A DNA stretch of 64,000 nt from Dyella sp. C11 (GTDB lineage: Bacteria; Pseudomonadota; Gammaproteobacteria; Xanthomonadales; Rhodanobacteraceae). Shown in pieces: positions 17,350 through 26,065 of the stretch (position 1 is its first letter; each line of letters starts with the position of its first letter). The notes beneath the pieces were generated by a model that made no database searches, was not told the DNA's origin, and saw only the letters and a program-made list of their open reading frames with translations. Made by a program: the position numbers and the translations under genes. Where the stretch lies: the NCBI RefSeq assembly GCF_003121485.1, contig NZ_QAVX01000002.1, positions 214,454 through 278,453 of the forward strand. Direction: 5' to 3'.

Positions 17350-18798
17350 ATGGAGTCGCGCGCGCGCCTGCTGCCTCGCCTGTTCATCGATGTGGTCCTG
17401 CCCAGCACCATCGCCGCACTGGCCCTGGTGCTGGCGCTGTGCGTGCAGCAGACCCACAACCTGAGCGAGCGCCAGGATGCCGCGGCTGGACAGCGGCTGG
17501 CACGACTGGCCGGTGAGCTGGATGCCAGCGACGGCATATCGCCGCAGGCCGCACTGGACCGCACCCTGCAGGAAGGCAAGGTAGACCAGGTTCTGCGCGT
17601 GGAATGGCACGGCTCGGACGGACGACTGTTGAGCAGCGGTGCATCGCCGAGTCTGGACGTCTCGACGTATCGCAGCGAGCTGCGGCCACACGGCAGCATT
17701 TCGTCGTGGGTGAGCATGGATGTCGACACGCATCCGTTGCGCAAAGCCCAGCTGATGGTGTGGCTGCTCGGCGCACTGTGCGGCGCGGGCATCCTGGTGC
17801 TGGCGTGGTTGGCGCGCGTATCCATCCGCCATCGCGTGCTCGAACCGCTGTCGCAGGCGCGCTACGCCGTGCACGAGCTGGTGAATGCGCGGCATCCGCA
17901 ACTCGATGACACGCCGGTCAGCGCGGAATTCGTCGAATTGCGCCGAACCCTGCAACGCGTTTCCGAATTGCAGGAAGAACAGCGCCGCGACTGGAGTGCC
18001 ATGCAGCACGACAACGCCGTCGAGGCACTCGATCGACTGCGCCAGAGCCAGGCCGCCACGCGCAGCAAATCCCAGTTCATCGCCCTGGTAAGCCATCACT
18101 TCCGCCAGCCGCTGCAGGCGCTGGAATTGTTTGCCGCCGGCCTGGACCAGAACGCCAGCGGCGAGCAGCAGTCGCTGTTCCAGCAAATGCGTCACAGCAT
18201 TGCCTCGATGACACGCCTGCTTGATGCGCTGCTGGAGATCTCGCGGCTCGATGCCGGCGTGATTGCCGTAAAGCCCGTCGGTTTTACCGCGGCCGAACTC
18301 TTCATGCGCGATCGCACATCGCTCAATCACGAAGCGGCCCAGCATCACGTCGAGCTGACCTGGCGCGGCAGTCACCACCAATTGCACGGTGACGCCGACG
18401 TCGCCGCCAGCCTGCTCTATCAACTGGCGAGCAACGCCATCGCCAACGCACCGGATGGGCGCGTGCTGATTGCCGCGCGCCGTCGCGGGCAGGCCGTGCG
18501 CATCGAAGTGCGCGACAACGGCCCGGGCATTGCCGTGATCCACCAGCAACGCATCTTCGAAGAATTCGTCCAGCTGCAGGCCGGCGAAAGCGAGCGCAGG
18601 GGCGGCTATGGATTGGGTCTGGCCATCGCGGAACGTCTAGCACGCCTGCTGGGTACGCGCATCGGCCTGCGTTCGGAACCAGGGCGTGGCAGCACGTTCT
18701 GGTTCGACCTGCCGCGCATGCCCGTCATGGAACGGCATTCGACCAACAGCAACCCTTCGCAGAAGCAGGCCCCGGCCGCGTGGCGCCAGGCCAGCTGA
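17350..18798 (+). CDS. Sensor histidine kinase (HDLRQP-type H-box)
   Basis: This 482-residue inner-membrane kinase has helices at about 12-31 and 135-156, bracketing a roughly 100-residue periplasmic domain (34-132). A short coiled coil (about 195-240) leads to the H-box SHHFRQPLQALEL, with His249 aligned to the phospho-histidine of SHDLRQP kinases. The catalytic domain shows YQLASNAIANAP, DNGPGIA and GYGLGLAI. There is no receiver or output domain. GGGAGG lies eight bases before the ATG. The unusual SHHFRQP variant resembles the H-box of the hybrid kinase at 10.4 kb, so the two probably share ancestry. Confidence 0.92.
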   Translation: MESRARLLPRLFIDVVLPSTIAALALVLALCVQQTHNLSERQDAAAGQRLARLAGELDASDGISPQAALDRTLQEGKVDQVLRVEWHGSDGRLLSSGASPSLDVSTYRSELRPHGSISSWVSMDVDTHPLRKAQLMVWLLGALCGAGILVLAWLARVSIRHRVLEPLSQARYAVHELVNARHPQLDDTPVSAEFVELRRTLQRVSELQEEQRRDWSAMQHDNAVEALDRLRQSQAATRSKSQFIALVSHHFRQPLQALELFAAGLDQNASGEQQSLFQQMRHSIASMTRLLDALLEISRLDAGVIAVKPVGFTAAELFMRDRTSLNHEAAQHHVELTWRGSHHQLHGDADVAASLLYQLASNAIANAPDGRVLIAARRRGQAVRIEVRDNGPGIAVIHQQRIFEEFVQLQAGESERRGGYGLGLAIAERLARLLGTRIGLRSEPGRGSTFWFDLPRMPVMERHSTNSNPSQKQAPAAWRQAS

Positions 18799-18828
18799 GC
18801 CTTAGCCGGCAGCCCTCTTATCGCAGAC

Positions 18829-18855
18829 AAAAAAAGACCCGCATGTCTGCGGGTC
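18829..18855 (-). terminator. Intrinsic terminator of the tRNA-Lys unit
   Basis: Read on the minus strand, stem GACCCGC/GCGGGTC with a six-base loop is followed by seven T residues. It lies directly downstream of the tRNA. Confidence 0.9.
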
Positions 18856-18866
18856 CCGGATGCATT

Positions 18867-18942
18867 TGGTGGGCCGTGATGGATTCGAACCATCGACCAA
18901 TAGATTAAAAGTCTACTGCTCTACCGACTGAGCTAACGGCCC
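18867..18942 (-). tRNA. tRNA-Lys (anticodon UUU)
   Basis: The 76-base cloverleaf is read on the minus strand. The acceptor GGGCCGT pairs with ACGGCCC, the D arm includes AGCTCAGTCGGTAGAGC, the anticodon loop is CTTTTAA (UUU), and the T arm contains GGTTCGAATCC. CCA is encoded. It has its own terminator and probably its own promoter. Confidence 0.97.
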
Positions 18943-18964
18943 GCACTGCAAAAGCAAGCCCTAT

Positions 18965-18993
18965 ATTTTATGGGCTACACGCCCATGGCACAA
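18965..18993 (-). promoter_or_regulatory. Putative promoter of tRNA-Lys
   Basis: On the minus strand TTGTGC, 17 bases, TAAAAT. The -10 matches five of six; the -35 is weak. It sits about 23 bases before the mature tRNA 5' end, between queC and the tRNA. Confidence 0.45.
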
Positions 18994-19003
18994 GCGAGCC
19001 CGT

Positions 19004-19690
19004 TCAGCTGTAGCGCGTGGGGTCCGGCAGGCCGGCCGCGCGGAAGCCGTCGGCACGCAGGCGGCAGGCGTCGCAATGACCGCAGGCGCGGCCCTCGGCG
19101 TCGGCCTGGTAGCAGCTCACGGTTTCGGCGAAATCCACGTTCAGGCGCTGACCTTCGCGGGCAATGTCCGCCTTGCTCATGCGCATCAGCGGCGCGTGGA
19201 TGCGGATGCCGGCGCCTTCCACGCCTGCCTTGGTAGCCACATTGGCAAGCTGTTCGAAGGCTTCGATGAAGGCGGGGCGGCAGTCCGGATAGCCGGAATA
19301 GTCCACGGCATTCACACCGCACCAGATATCGGTGGAACCGAGCACTTCGGCCCAGCCCAGCGCAATGGAAAGCATGATGGTGTTGCGGGCGGGCACGTAG
19401 GTCACCGGAATGCCCTGCTCGCCGGTCTGGTCGAGCGGCACGTCGATATCCGCCGTCAACGCGGAGCCGCCAATGGTGCGCAGATCAACGTGCACCGTCT
19501 TGTGCTCGACCGCGCCCAGCAGGCGCGATACGCGCTCGGACGCCGCCAGTTCCGCGCTGTGGCGCTGGCCGTAGGCCACGCTGAGCGCATGGACCTGATA
19601 GCCCTGCTCGCGGGCGATAGCGATGGTGACCGCGGAATCCATGCCGCCGGAGACAAGCACGACGGCCTTGCGGGAAGAAGTTTGAGACAT
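19004..19690 (-). CDS. queC: 7-cyano-7-deazaguanine synthase QueC
   Basis: This 228-residue enzyme converts 7-carboxy-7-deazaguanine to preQ0 with ATP and ammonia (queuosine pathway). The PP-loop SGGMDS is at residues 14-19. The zinc-binding cysteines near the C terminus are Cys193, Cys203, Cys206 and Cys209. Other family marks are YGQRHSAEL and VPARNTIML. queE, the preceding enzyme, lies upstream on the same strand with a 155-base gap. Confidence 0.96.
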   Translation of the reverse strand: MSQTSSRKAVVLVSGGMDSAVTIAIAREQGYQVHALSVAYGQRHSAELAASERVSRLLGAVEHKTVHVDLRTIGGSALTADIDVPLDQTGEQGIPVTYVPARNTIMLSIALGWAEVLGSTDIWCGVNAVDYSGYPDCRPAFIEAFEQLANVATKAGVEGAGIRIHAPLMRMSKADIAREGQRLNVDFAETVSCYQADAEGRACGHCDACRLRADGFRAAGLPDPTRYS

Positions 19691-19845
19691 GGGATGACAT
19701 CCACTCTTGGGTTCAGGCCGGTGATCCAGCCGAGAAGCGCCATCGGCAAGATAGGCCGACGCGCGGAAATACTAAGTTGGGGGCTTGCTGGCAAAGGTGA
19801 AAGGTCGGCAGCGCGACACGTGGGGTGCCGCGCGAATTGGCCTGC

Positions 19846-20544
19846 TCAGTGCCCGGGTTCGTCGTTCCAGAGCAACTTGTGCAGCTGCAACTGGAAGCGG
19901 ACATCCAGCTTGTCCTCGATGATCCACTCCGCCAGTTCGCGCGGCTTGATCGCGCCATGCACGGGTGAGAACAGCACCATGCAGCGCTCGACCAGACGGT
20001 GTTCGGCCACCACGTCGCGCGCCCATTCGTAGTCCGCGCGACTGGCGATGACCACCTTCACCTGGTCATGCGGAAGCAGATGTTCGATGTTCGACCACAG
20101 GTTGCGCTTGGACTCGCCCGAGTCCGGCGCCTTCAGGTCCATCACCTTGCGCACGCGTGGGTCCACCGGGGACACATCCAGTGCGCCGGACGTTTCCAGC
20201 GACACGTCGTGGCCTGCATCGCACAAACGCTGCAAAAGGATCAGGCAGCGCTTCTGCGCCAGCGGCTCGCCACCGGTCACGCAGACGTGTTTGGCACCAT
20301 GCGAGGCGACTTCAGCCACGATGTCGTCGATGTTGCGCCAGTCGCCGCCGTAGAACGAATACTCGGTATCGCACCACACGCAACGCAGCGGGCAGCCGGT
20401 GAGTCGCACGAAGACGGTGCGCCAACCGATGGCATCGGCCTCACCCTGGATCGAGTGGAAGATTTCTGTGATGCGCAGACGCTCTGCGGGCGCCTGCTCG
20501 GACGTGGTGGATGCCACGCTCTCTTTACTGCCGACCACTACCAT
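19846..20544 (-). CDS. queE: 7-carboxy-7-deazaguanine synthase QueE
   Basis: This is a radical SAM enzyme of about 232 residues that makes 7-carboxy-7-deazaguanine from carboxy-tetrahydropterin. The cluster motif CPLRCVWC gives Cys51, Cys55 and Cys58. FHSIQGEA, FVRLTGCP and CVTGGEPL are characteristic. The start is taken as ATG 20544, four bases after the cpoB stop. GAGG is only two bases from that ATG but eight from a GTG at 20538, so GTG may be used. A longer frame from 20595 would overlap cpoB. Confidence 0.93.
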   Translation of the reverse strand: MVVVGSKESVASTTSEQAPAERLRITEIFHSIQGEADAIGWRTVFVRLTGCPLRCVWCDTEYSFYGGDWRNIDDIVAEVASHGAKHVCVTGGEPLAQKRCLILLQRLCDAGHDVSLETSGALDVSPVDPRVRKVMDLKAPDSGESKRNLWSNIEHLLPHDQVKVVIASRADYEWARDVVAEHRLVERCMVLFSPVHGAIKPRELAEWIIEDKLDVRFQLQLHKLLWNDEPGH

Positions 20545-20548
20545 GACC

Positions 20549-21421
20549 TCAGTTGGCCGGCTGGGCCTGCAGACGACGCAGGCGCTCCTGAGCAAGGCTG
20601 GCGGCCTTGGAGCCGGGGTACTTCGCGGTCACGTTCTTCAGCGTCGCCTTGCCCGCATCGACCTGCTTCAGCTCGATCTGGCTGTAGCCGACCTTGAGCA
20701 AGGCGTCCGGCACCTTCTCGCTCTGCGGAAACTGGCTGACCAGGTGCTGGAACGCTTCCATCGCCACCTGGTAGTTGCTGGTGGCGTAATAGGACTCGCC
20801 CAGCCAATAGAACGCGTTGGGCAGCAGGGAGCTGTCCGGGTACTGCTGGATGAAATCGCGGAAGTTGCGCGACGACTTCACATAGTCGCCCGCACGCAGC
20901 GACTTGAAGGCATCGTCATAGGCAGCCTGCGCAGCGGCATTGTTAGAAGCTGCGCCACCCTTGCCTGCCGCGGCGGGTGCCGGCTTGCTGGCATTGGCTG
21001 CGGGAGCCGGCGCAACGGCCGGCGCTGCCGGTGCCGCATTGGCGGCCGGCGGCGGATTCGCGTTGGCATTCCCCGGATTGGCGTTCGCTGCACCGGCACC
21101 GTTTTCAATACGGCCCAGGCGCGAGTCGAAATCCGCGGCTTGCGCTTTGTTCTTGTCGTTGGCTTCCTGCAGCTGGTGCTGCAGTTCCTCGATCTGGCCT
21201 TGCATCTGCTGCAGCTGCGATTGCAGCGCCTGCACCTGATTGACCAGCGTGGTGCCACCCTGATTCTGGTTCTGCGCCTGCTGTTCCAGCCGCGACACGC
21301 GGTCGGCAAGGCTCAGGCGGGAATCCTGCGCGTGGGCCGAGGCACAAAAAAGCATGGCGGACGCTAGTGCGCCCGCCATGCCCATCCTGGCCGTGAAACT
21401 GTTAGCCAGAGTCTTCTTCAT
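20549..21421 (-). CDS. cpoB: Cell division coordinator CpoB (YbgF)
   Basis: This 290-residue periplasmic protein has a signal peptide (residues 1-31, ending CASAHA-Q). A coiled coil rich in Gln (about 40-95) mediates trimerisation in the family. A low-complexity Ala/Pro/Asn linker (about 105-160) precedes tetratricopeptide repeats (about 165-285: AAYDDAFKSLRAGDY, PNAFYWLGESYY, PDALLKVGYSQ). CpoB links the Tol machine to peptidoglycan synthesis at the septum. Its ATG overlaps the pal stop (TAATG). Confidence 0.94.
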   Translation of the reverse strand: MKKTLANSFTARMGMAGALASAMLFCASAHAQDSRLSLADRVSRLEQQAQNQNQGGTTLVNQVQALQSQLQQMQGQIEELQHQLQEANDKNKAQAADFDSRLGRIENGAGAANANPGNANANPPPAANAAPAAPAVAPAPAANASKPAPAAAGKGGAASNNAAAQAAYDDAFKSLRAGDYVKSSRNFRDFIQQYPDSSLLPNAFYWLGESYYATSNYQVAMEAFQHLVSQFPQSEKVPDALLKVGYSQIELKQVDAGKATLKNVTAKYPGSKAASLAQERLRRLQAQPAN

Positions 21422-21927
21422 TACTTCGCCGTGTAGACGATCTCGACGCGACGGTTCTTGGACCAGCAGTCTTCGTTGTGCTCACGGCACACCGGCTTTT
21501 CCTTGCCATACGAGATCACGTTGATCTGGCTGGCCGAACCACCGTTCGACTGCAGGGCGCTGGACACGGCGTTGCCGCGGCGCTCGCCGAGGCCGAGGTT
21601 GTACTCGCGGGTGCCGCGCTCGTCGGTGTTGCCTTCAAGGCGCATCTGAGCCATCGGGCGGTCCTGCAGGTACTTGGCGTGGCACGCCATGATCTGCTGG
21701 AACTCCGGCTTGATTTCGTCCTTGTCGAAATCGAAGTACACAACGCGCTGACGCAGGCAGGCGTCGGTGTCGAGGTCAGCCGGGGTGTACTTCTGCGGGC
21801 CAGCCGGAGCGGTTGCAACCGGAGCCTGCTCCACGGGAGCCTGCGGCTTGACTTCCTGCTTCTTCGAGCATGCGGCCGCGCCAACGCAGAGCAGGGCGAC
21901 CAGGGCGACGCGAACGGTCTTATTCAT
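21421..21927 (-). CDS. pal: Peptidoglycan-associated lipoprotein Pal
   Basis: This 168-residue outer-membrane lipoprotein has lipobox VGAAAC with lipidated Cys20. The OmpA-like peptidoglycan-binding domain shows VYFDFDKDEI, LEGNTDERGTREYNLGLGERR and the C-terminal NRRVEI. Pal anchors the outer membrane to peptidoglycan and is handled by TolB. ATG 21927 has AAGGA upstream. A 252-base gap separates it from tolB, enough room for its own promoter, though none is obvious. Confidence 0.95.
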   Translation of the reverse strand: MNKTVRVALVALLCVGAAACSKKQEVKPQAPVEQAPVATAPAGPQKYTPADLDTDACLRQRVVYFDFDKDEIKPEFQQIMACHAKYLQDRPMAQMRLEGNTDERGTREYNLGLGERRGNAVSSALQSNGGSASQINVISYGKEKPVCREHNEDCWSKNRRVEIVYTAK

Positions 21928-22179
21928 GGTGGACGTTCCTTCAAACAGGTTTGAGTTCCGACAGTCAATAATGATTGCGGTTTCGGGACAGTTTTCGCCG
22001 GTGAACCGGCTGTTATTTTGACATTTTTGCTGGCGGCGGTGCGCTGTCTCGCAACCACCTGGCCCGCCTTCCGCGACGGATTGCCGCGGCTGGCAAGCTG
22101 TTTGACCCGGTGGTGTCGCCCAAGGCTTCACGTCCAGATCACATGGTCATGACGCTTACGCGCCACAACATGAACTGCT

Positions 22180-23508
22180 TTATCGCTGACGATAGGGACC
22201 CCAAGCCGGTTCGCGAACGTCGCCATCGGCAAGCACCAGTCGCTGACGGACCAAGCCATCCGCGGACACGGCGTACAGCACACCGCGTCGACCTTCGGAG
22301 GCGGCATACAGCAACATGCTCGCGTTGGGCGCGAAACTCGGCGTTTCGTCGATCGGACCCGGCGAGATGAAGCGCACCTGCCCACCCAGACTGCGATCCA
22401 TAATGGCAATACGATACACGTTCCCGTTGCCCTGCACCATCGCGATCTGCTTGCCGTCATAGCTGACGGAGGCGTTGGCGTTGAACTGGCCCTGGAAGCT
22501 GATGCGCTCTGCCCCGCCGCCGCTGGCGGACATCTGGTAAAGCTGCGGCTTGCCGCCACGATCCGAGGTGAAGATGATGCTCTGGCCATCCGGCGTCCAG
22601 CGCGGCTCGGTGTCGATGGCCAGGTTGTTCGTCAGACGGGTTTCCTGGCGCGAACCCACGTCCATCACGTAGATCTCGGGGTTGCCCTGGTACGACAGGG
22701 CCAGTGCCAGCTTGGTGCCGTCCGGCGACCACGAAGGCGCACCATTGATGCCCTTCGCGCGAGCCGAGATCAGCTGACGCGAACCCGTGGTGATGTCCTG
22801 CACGTAGATGGCCGAGTTGCCGCTCTCGAACGACACGTAGGCGATCTTGCGACCATCCGGCGACCAGGCCGGCGACAGCAGCGACTCGCGCGAGCGCGCC
22901 ACGACCTGCGGGTTGTAGCCGTCCGAATCGGCCACGATCAGCGAGTAGGTGGTGTTGTCACCCAGGCCCACGGACGTAATGTAGGCAATGCGGGTCCAGA
23001 ACGCGCCACGCACGCCGGTGATCTTTTCGTAGATGGCGTCGGCGATCTGGTGGGCGACGCCACGCAGGTCGCCGGCAGGCGCGGTGAACGCCTGGGCCAG
23101 CAGGCTCTGCTGCTTGTTGACGTCCCACAGTTCGTATTCGACGCGAAGCATGCCGCCGCCCGCATCGCTGATGCGGCCGATGGTCAGGTAGTCCTGCTTG
23201 AGCAGGCGCCATGTGGCGAAGTTGATGTCGGCACCCTTGGACGGCGTCTCCACGATTTCGCTCTTGGCGAGCGAGCGGAATTTGCCGGAGCGGTTGAAGT
23301 CGTTGCGCATGACATCGGCGATGTCGGTGGGCAACGGTGCACCGCCCGCCTGGGCGAAGGGCACCACCGCAATGGGCGTGGCCGTCTTCAGGCCGCCGAC
23401 GATGTCGACGTTGAGCGACTGGGCAGACGACTGGGCTGCGGCGGGACCGGCGATCAACGCGGTCACGAGAAGCAGGACGAGGGCGAAGGTAGAACTCAGT
23501 TTGCGCAT
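22180..23508 (-). CDS. tolB: Tol-Pal periplasmic beta-propeller protein TolB
   Basis: TolB is about 442 residues. After the signal peptide (MRKLSSTFALVLLLVTALIAG, ending PAAAQ) comes an alpha/beta domain (about 30-160). A six-bladed WD40-like propeller follows with repeated SPDGRKIAYVS, SPDGTKLALAL and TPDGQSIIFTS. It shuttles between TolA and Pal. An alternative ATG at 23517 overlaps the tolA stop (TGATG) and adds three residues; ATG 23508 gives a cleaner signal peptide. Confidence 0.95.
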   Translation of the reverse strand: MRKLSSTFALVLLLVTALIAGPAAAQSSAQSLNVDIVGGLKTATPIAVVPFAQAGGAPLPTDIADVMRNDFNRSGKFRSLAKSEIVETPSKGADINFATWRLLKQDYLTIGRISDAGGGMLRVEYELWDVNKQQSLLAQAFTAPAGDLRGVAHQIADAIYEKITGVRGAFWTRIAYITSVGLGDNTTYSLIVADSDGYNPQVVARSRESLLSPAWSPDGRKIAYVSFESGNSAIYVQDITTGSRQLISARAKGINGAPSWSPDGTKLALALSYQGNPEIYVMDVGSRQETRLTNNLAIDTEPRWTPDGQSIIFTSDRGGKPQLYQMSASGGGAERISFQGQFNANASVSYDGKQIAMVQGNGNVYRIAIMDRSLGGQVRFISPGPIDETPSFAPNASMLLYAASEGRRGVLYAVSADGLVRQRLVLADGDVREPAWGPYRQR

Positions 23509-23516
23509 GGGATCCA

Positions 23517-24464
23517 TCACTGCGGCCTGAAGGTGAAATCGATCTGGCGCTGGAACACGCTCTCGAAGCCCTTGTAGGGCAACGGTTGAGCGCGCAGCAC
23601 GGCATTTTCGATGGAGCGCTTGCCGGCCTCGTCGTACGGACAACTCGAGTCGACCTTGGCACTCATCACGTCGCCACCTGGCAACTGCACGATATGCACG
23701 ACGCACGGCGTGTTCGGCATGTTATCCGGGCGAAGCCAATTCTGCGTGACCGCGTTCTGAATCGCCGCCAGATACTGGGCCAAAAGGCCTGCATCCGGAC
23801 CGTTCTGACCGGTCTGGCGCTGGGCGGCGACCGGCACATTGTCCTGGCTGTCGGCCTGGGCGTTCTTGAGGTCGGCCAGCTGCTGCTTGGCCTGGTTAGC
23901 CTTACTTTGCGCAGCCTTCACCGATTTGTCGGCCGCATCCATCTTGGCAAACAGCTCGTCGACCTTCTTCTGTTCTTCCAGTTTCTGCTTGGCCGCCTGG
24001 GCGTCCAATTCGGCAGCACGCTGGCGCTGCTTCTCTTCCTGTTCCTTCTTCGCGTCCTCAGCCTTCTGCGCAGCATCGGCCACCACCTTCTCCTGATCCT
24101 TGGTATCCGGATGCTCGGGCGGAGGCGGCAACGTCTTGATCTTCGGCGTTTCTTCCGAAGGCGGCGGAGGGATGGACGGCGGCGGTGGAACTGTGGCCGG
24201 CGTGGGCTTGGACTGCTGTGCGGACTTCGGCGGCGGCGCACCGGTGGGGCCGACCAGGGTCGCCTCGATGATCTCGCCCTGCAGCTGAATGGGCTTGGCG
24301 CAGGTGATCGGGTTCCAGTTCGCCGGCAAATGCAGCGTCTCGAACACCTTCTCGTAGAACGAGCACGGGATCACCGCGAGGGTCAGGAAACCCACGATGC
24401 CCAGATGGAGGATGGCGGAAAGGACGACCGCGGTGGACGTTCCCTTGGGGGTCTCATCCCTCAT
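23517..24464 (-). CDS. tolA: Tol-Pal inner-membrane spanning protein TolA
   Basis: TolA has 315 residues and one N-terminal transmembrane helix (about 12-32, with the SHLS-like SAILHLG). A proline-rich stretch (PPPPSIPPPPSEE) is followed by a long charged helix rich in Lys/Glu/Ala/Gln (about 120-200). The globular TolA C-terminal domain contains PCVVHIVQLPGG and SSCPYDEAGKRSIENAVLRA. It transmits TolQR proton-driven force to TolB and Pal. It overlaps tolR by four bases (ATGA). Confidence 0.95.
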   Translation of the reverse strand: MRDETPKGTSTAVVLSAILHLGIVGFLTLAVIPCSFYEKVFETLHLPANWNPITCAKPIQLQGEIIEATLVGPTGAPPPKSAQQSKPTPATVPPPPSIPPPPSEETPKIKTLPPPPEHPDTKDQEKVVADAAQKAEDAKKEQEEKQRQRAAELDAQAAKQKLEEQKKVDELFAKMDAADKSVKAAQSKANQAKQQLADLKNAQADSQDNVPVAAQRQTGQNGPDAGLLAQYLAAIQNAVTQNWLRPDNMPNTPCVVHIVQLPGGDVMSAKVDSSCPYDEAGKRSIENAVLRAQPLPYKGFESVFQRQIDFTFRPQ

Positions 24465-24898
24465 TTCTTGCCGCCCGACTCCGGTGCGCTCATCAGGCCG
24501 ACCTTGGAGACGCCGGCCTGCTGCAGGTCGGCCAGTACCTGATAGACGCCGTCATACTTGCCGTCACGGTCACCCGCCACGAGCACGCTGACGTCCGGGT
24601 TCGCCTTCACGAAGGCGCCCACCTTGGTCTTCATGGTGTCGACATCGATCGGCGTGCGCTTTTCCGTACCAAGAGTCAGATAGAGCTGACCGTTCTGGTC
24701 GACGGCGACGATCACCGGGTCCTTCTTGTCCTGCAGCGACTTGGCGTTCGCCTGCGGCAGGTTGATGTCGACGTTCTTGTTGATCATGGGTGCGGTGACC
24801 ATGAAGATGATCAACAGCACCAGCATCACGTCGATATAGGGAACGACGTTGATCTCGGATTTCAACTTGAAGCGCTTGTGGCGCGCAGAGCTACGCAT
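24461..24898 (-). CDS. tolR: Proton channel/force-transducing protein TolR
   Basis: TolR has 145 residues with one transmembrane helix (about 20-40). Asp23 in NVVPYIDVMLVLLIIF matches the essential protonatable Asp23 of E. coli TolR. A periplasmic ExbD/TolR domain includes VLVAGDRDGKYDGVY. AGGAG precedes the ATG. It works with TolQ as the stator of the Tol motor. Confidence 0.96.
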   Translation of the reverse strand: MRSSARHKRFKLKSEINVVPYIDVMLVLLIIFMVTAPMINKNVDINLPQANAKSLQDKKDPVIVAVDQNGQLYLTLGTEKRTPIDVDTMKTKVGAFVKANPDVSVLVAGDRDGKYDGVYQVLADLQQAGVSKVGLMSAPESGGKK

Positions 24899-24914
24899 GG
24901 CTTAGCTCCTCTGC

Positions 24915-25601
24915 TCAGGCCGCTTCGTCGGTCTGGATCTGACGCTGCAGCACCGAAGAGAACTCTTCCTGGAACACTTCGTAGCGCGAGGCGACGCGTT
25001 CGACCTTGTTGGCGAAGCGGTTGTACGCCCACACGGCCGGGATGGCGGCGAACAGGCCCATGGCCGTGGCGATCAGCGCTTCGGAAATGTGCGGCGCGAC
25101 CACGGCGATGGTCACGTCCTTCATTTCGCCCAGGCCCTGGAAGGCGCCCATGATGCCGATGACGGTGCCGAACAGGCCGACGTACGGGCTGATGGAGCCG
25201 ACGTTGGCGAGGAATTCCAGGTTGCGCTCAAGGCGGCCGATTTCGCGGGTGCCTGCCACGCGCATGGCGCGCTCGGAGCCCTCGATGACGATGCGCATGT
25301 CATGCACGCGGCGCTGCCGCTGGCGCACGAATTCGCGGAAGCCGGACTCGAACACGTTTTCCATGCCGCCATTCTCGGCGCCGCGATTGCTCACTTCGCG
25401 GAACAGCTGGGCAAGGTCGGCGCCGGACCAGAAGCGCTCCTCGAAGCCCTCGGCTTCTTCCATCGCCGCCTTCAGCTGCTGGTGCTTGCGGATGATGATC
25501 ACCCAGGAGAGGAAGGAGAACACCAGCAAGACCAGCATGACGGCCTGCACCAGGATGCTCGCTTCCGCGATCAACTTGAAAATGTTCAATCCACCGTTCA
25601 T
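24915..25601 (-). CDS. tolQ: Tol motor membrane protein TolQ
   Basis: This 228-residue protein of the MotA/TolQ/ExbB family has three membrane helices: near residues 14-36, and two in the C-terminal half around LEFLANVGSISPYVGLFGTVIGIM and ALIATAMGLFAAIPAVWAYNRF. It forms the pentameric proton channel with TolR. It lies 32 bases after ybgC and 16 before tolR, inside the tol-pal operon. Confidence 0.96.
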   Translation of the reverse strand: MNGGLNIFKLIAEASILVQAVMLVLLVFSFLSWVIIIRKHQQLKAAMEEAEGFEERFWSGADLAQLFREVSNRGAENGGMENVFESGFREFVRQRQRRVHDMRIVIEGSERAMRVAGTREIGRLERNLEFLANVGSISPYVGLFGTVIGIMGAFQGLGEMKDVTIAVVAPHISEALIATAMGLFAAIPAVWAYNRFANKVERVASRYEVFQEEFSSVLQRQIQTDEAA

Positions 25602-25633
25602 TGCTTGAAGGTTCTCCAGCGCACGTACTTAAT

Positions 25634-26065
25634 TTATTGAGGGGGAAGGCCGGGGATGAGGTCGGCCGGAATCTGCACCGGGCGCATGCGGCGAACATCG
25701 ACGCACGCCACGCGCACCTTTGCGCGGATCAGCTCCGCGCCGTCCGCCCGGCGGATCGTCTGGGCGAAAAGGATACTGGCTGCCCGGCGTTCTTTGACTT
25801 CGACGCTTACCGCCAGTTCATCATCCAGCAGGGCCGCGCGCAGGAAATCGTTCTGCATTTCCCGGACCAGGAAGGCCAGGCCGGTGTTTTCCTTGACCAC
25901 GGACTGGTTGATGCCCATGGCGCGCAGCCATTCGCTGCGGGCACGCTCCATGAAACGCAGGTAGCTGGCGTGGTAGACCACCCCGCCGGCATCCGTGTCT
26001 TCCCAATACACGCGCACCGGCCATTGGAAGGGCTCGGCGGCGGAAACCTGCTTGACGTCAGACAT
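25634..26065 (-). CDS. ybgC: Acyl-CoA thioesterase YbgC
   Basis: This hot-dog fold thioesterase of 143 residues has [15 protein letters not shown], with catalytic Asp25 equivalent to E. coli Asp18. In other bacteria YbgC hydrolyses acyl-CoA or acyl-ACP and is linked to phospholipid synthesis. ATG 26065 overlaps the ruvB end by eight bases. An in-frame ATG at 26098 is an alternative. It is the first gene of the tol-pal block. Confidence 0.93.
   Translation of the reverse strand: MSDVKQVSAAEPFQWPVRVYWEDTDAGGVVYHASYLRFMERARSEWLRAMGINQSVVKENTGLAFLVREMQNDFLRAALLDDELAVSVEVKERRAASILFAQTIRRADGAELIRAKVRVACVDVRRMRPVQIPADLIPGLPPQ

Noticed and set aside
18867-18942. tRNA-Lys as an integration site
   Set aside because: No partial 3' duplication of the tRNA and no integrase nearby; the gene is flanked by core genes and its own terminator.
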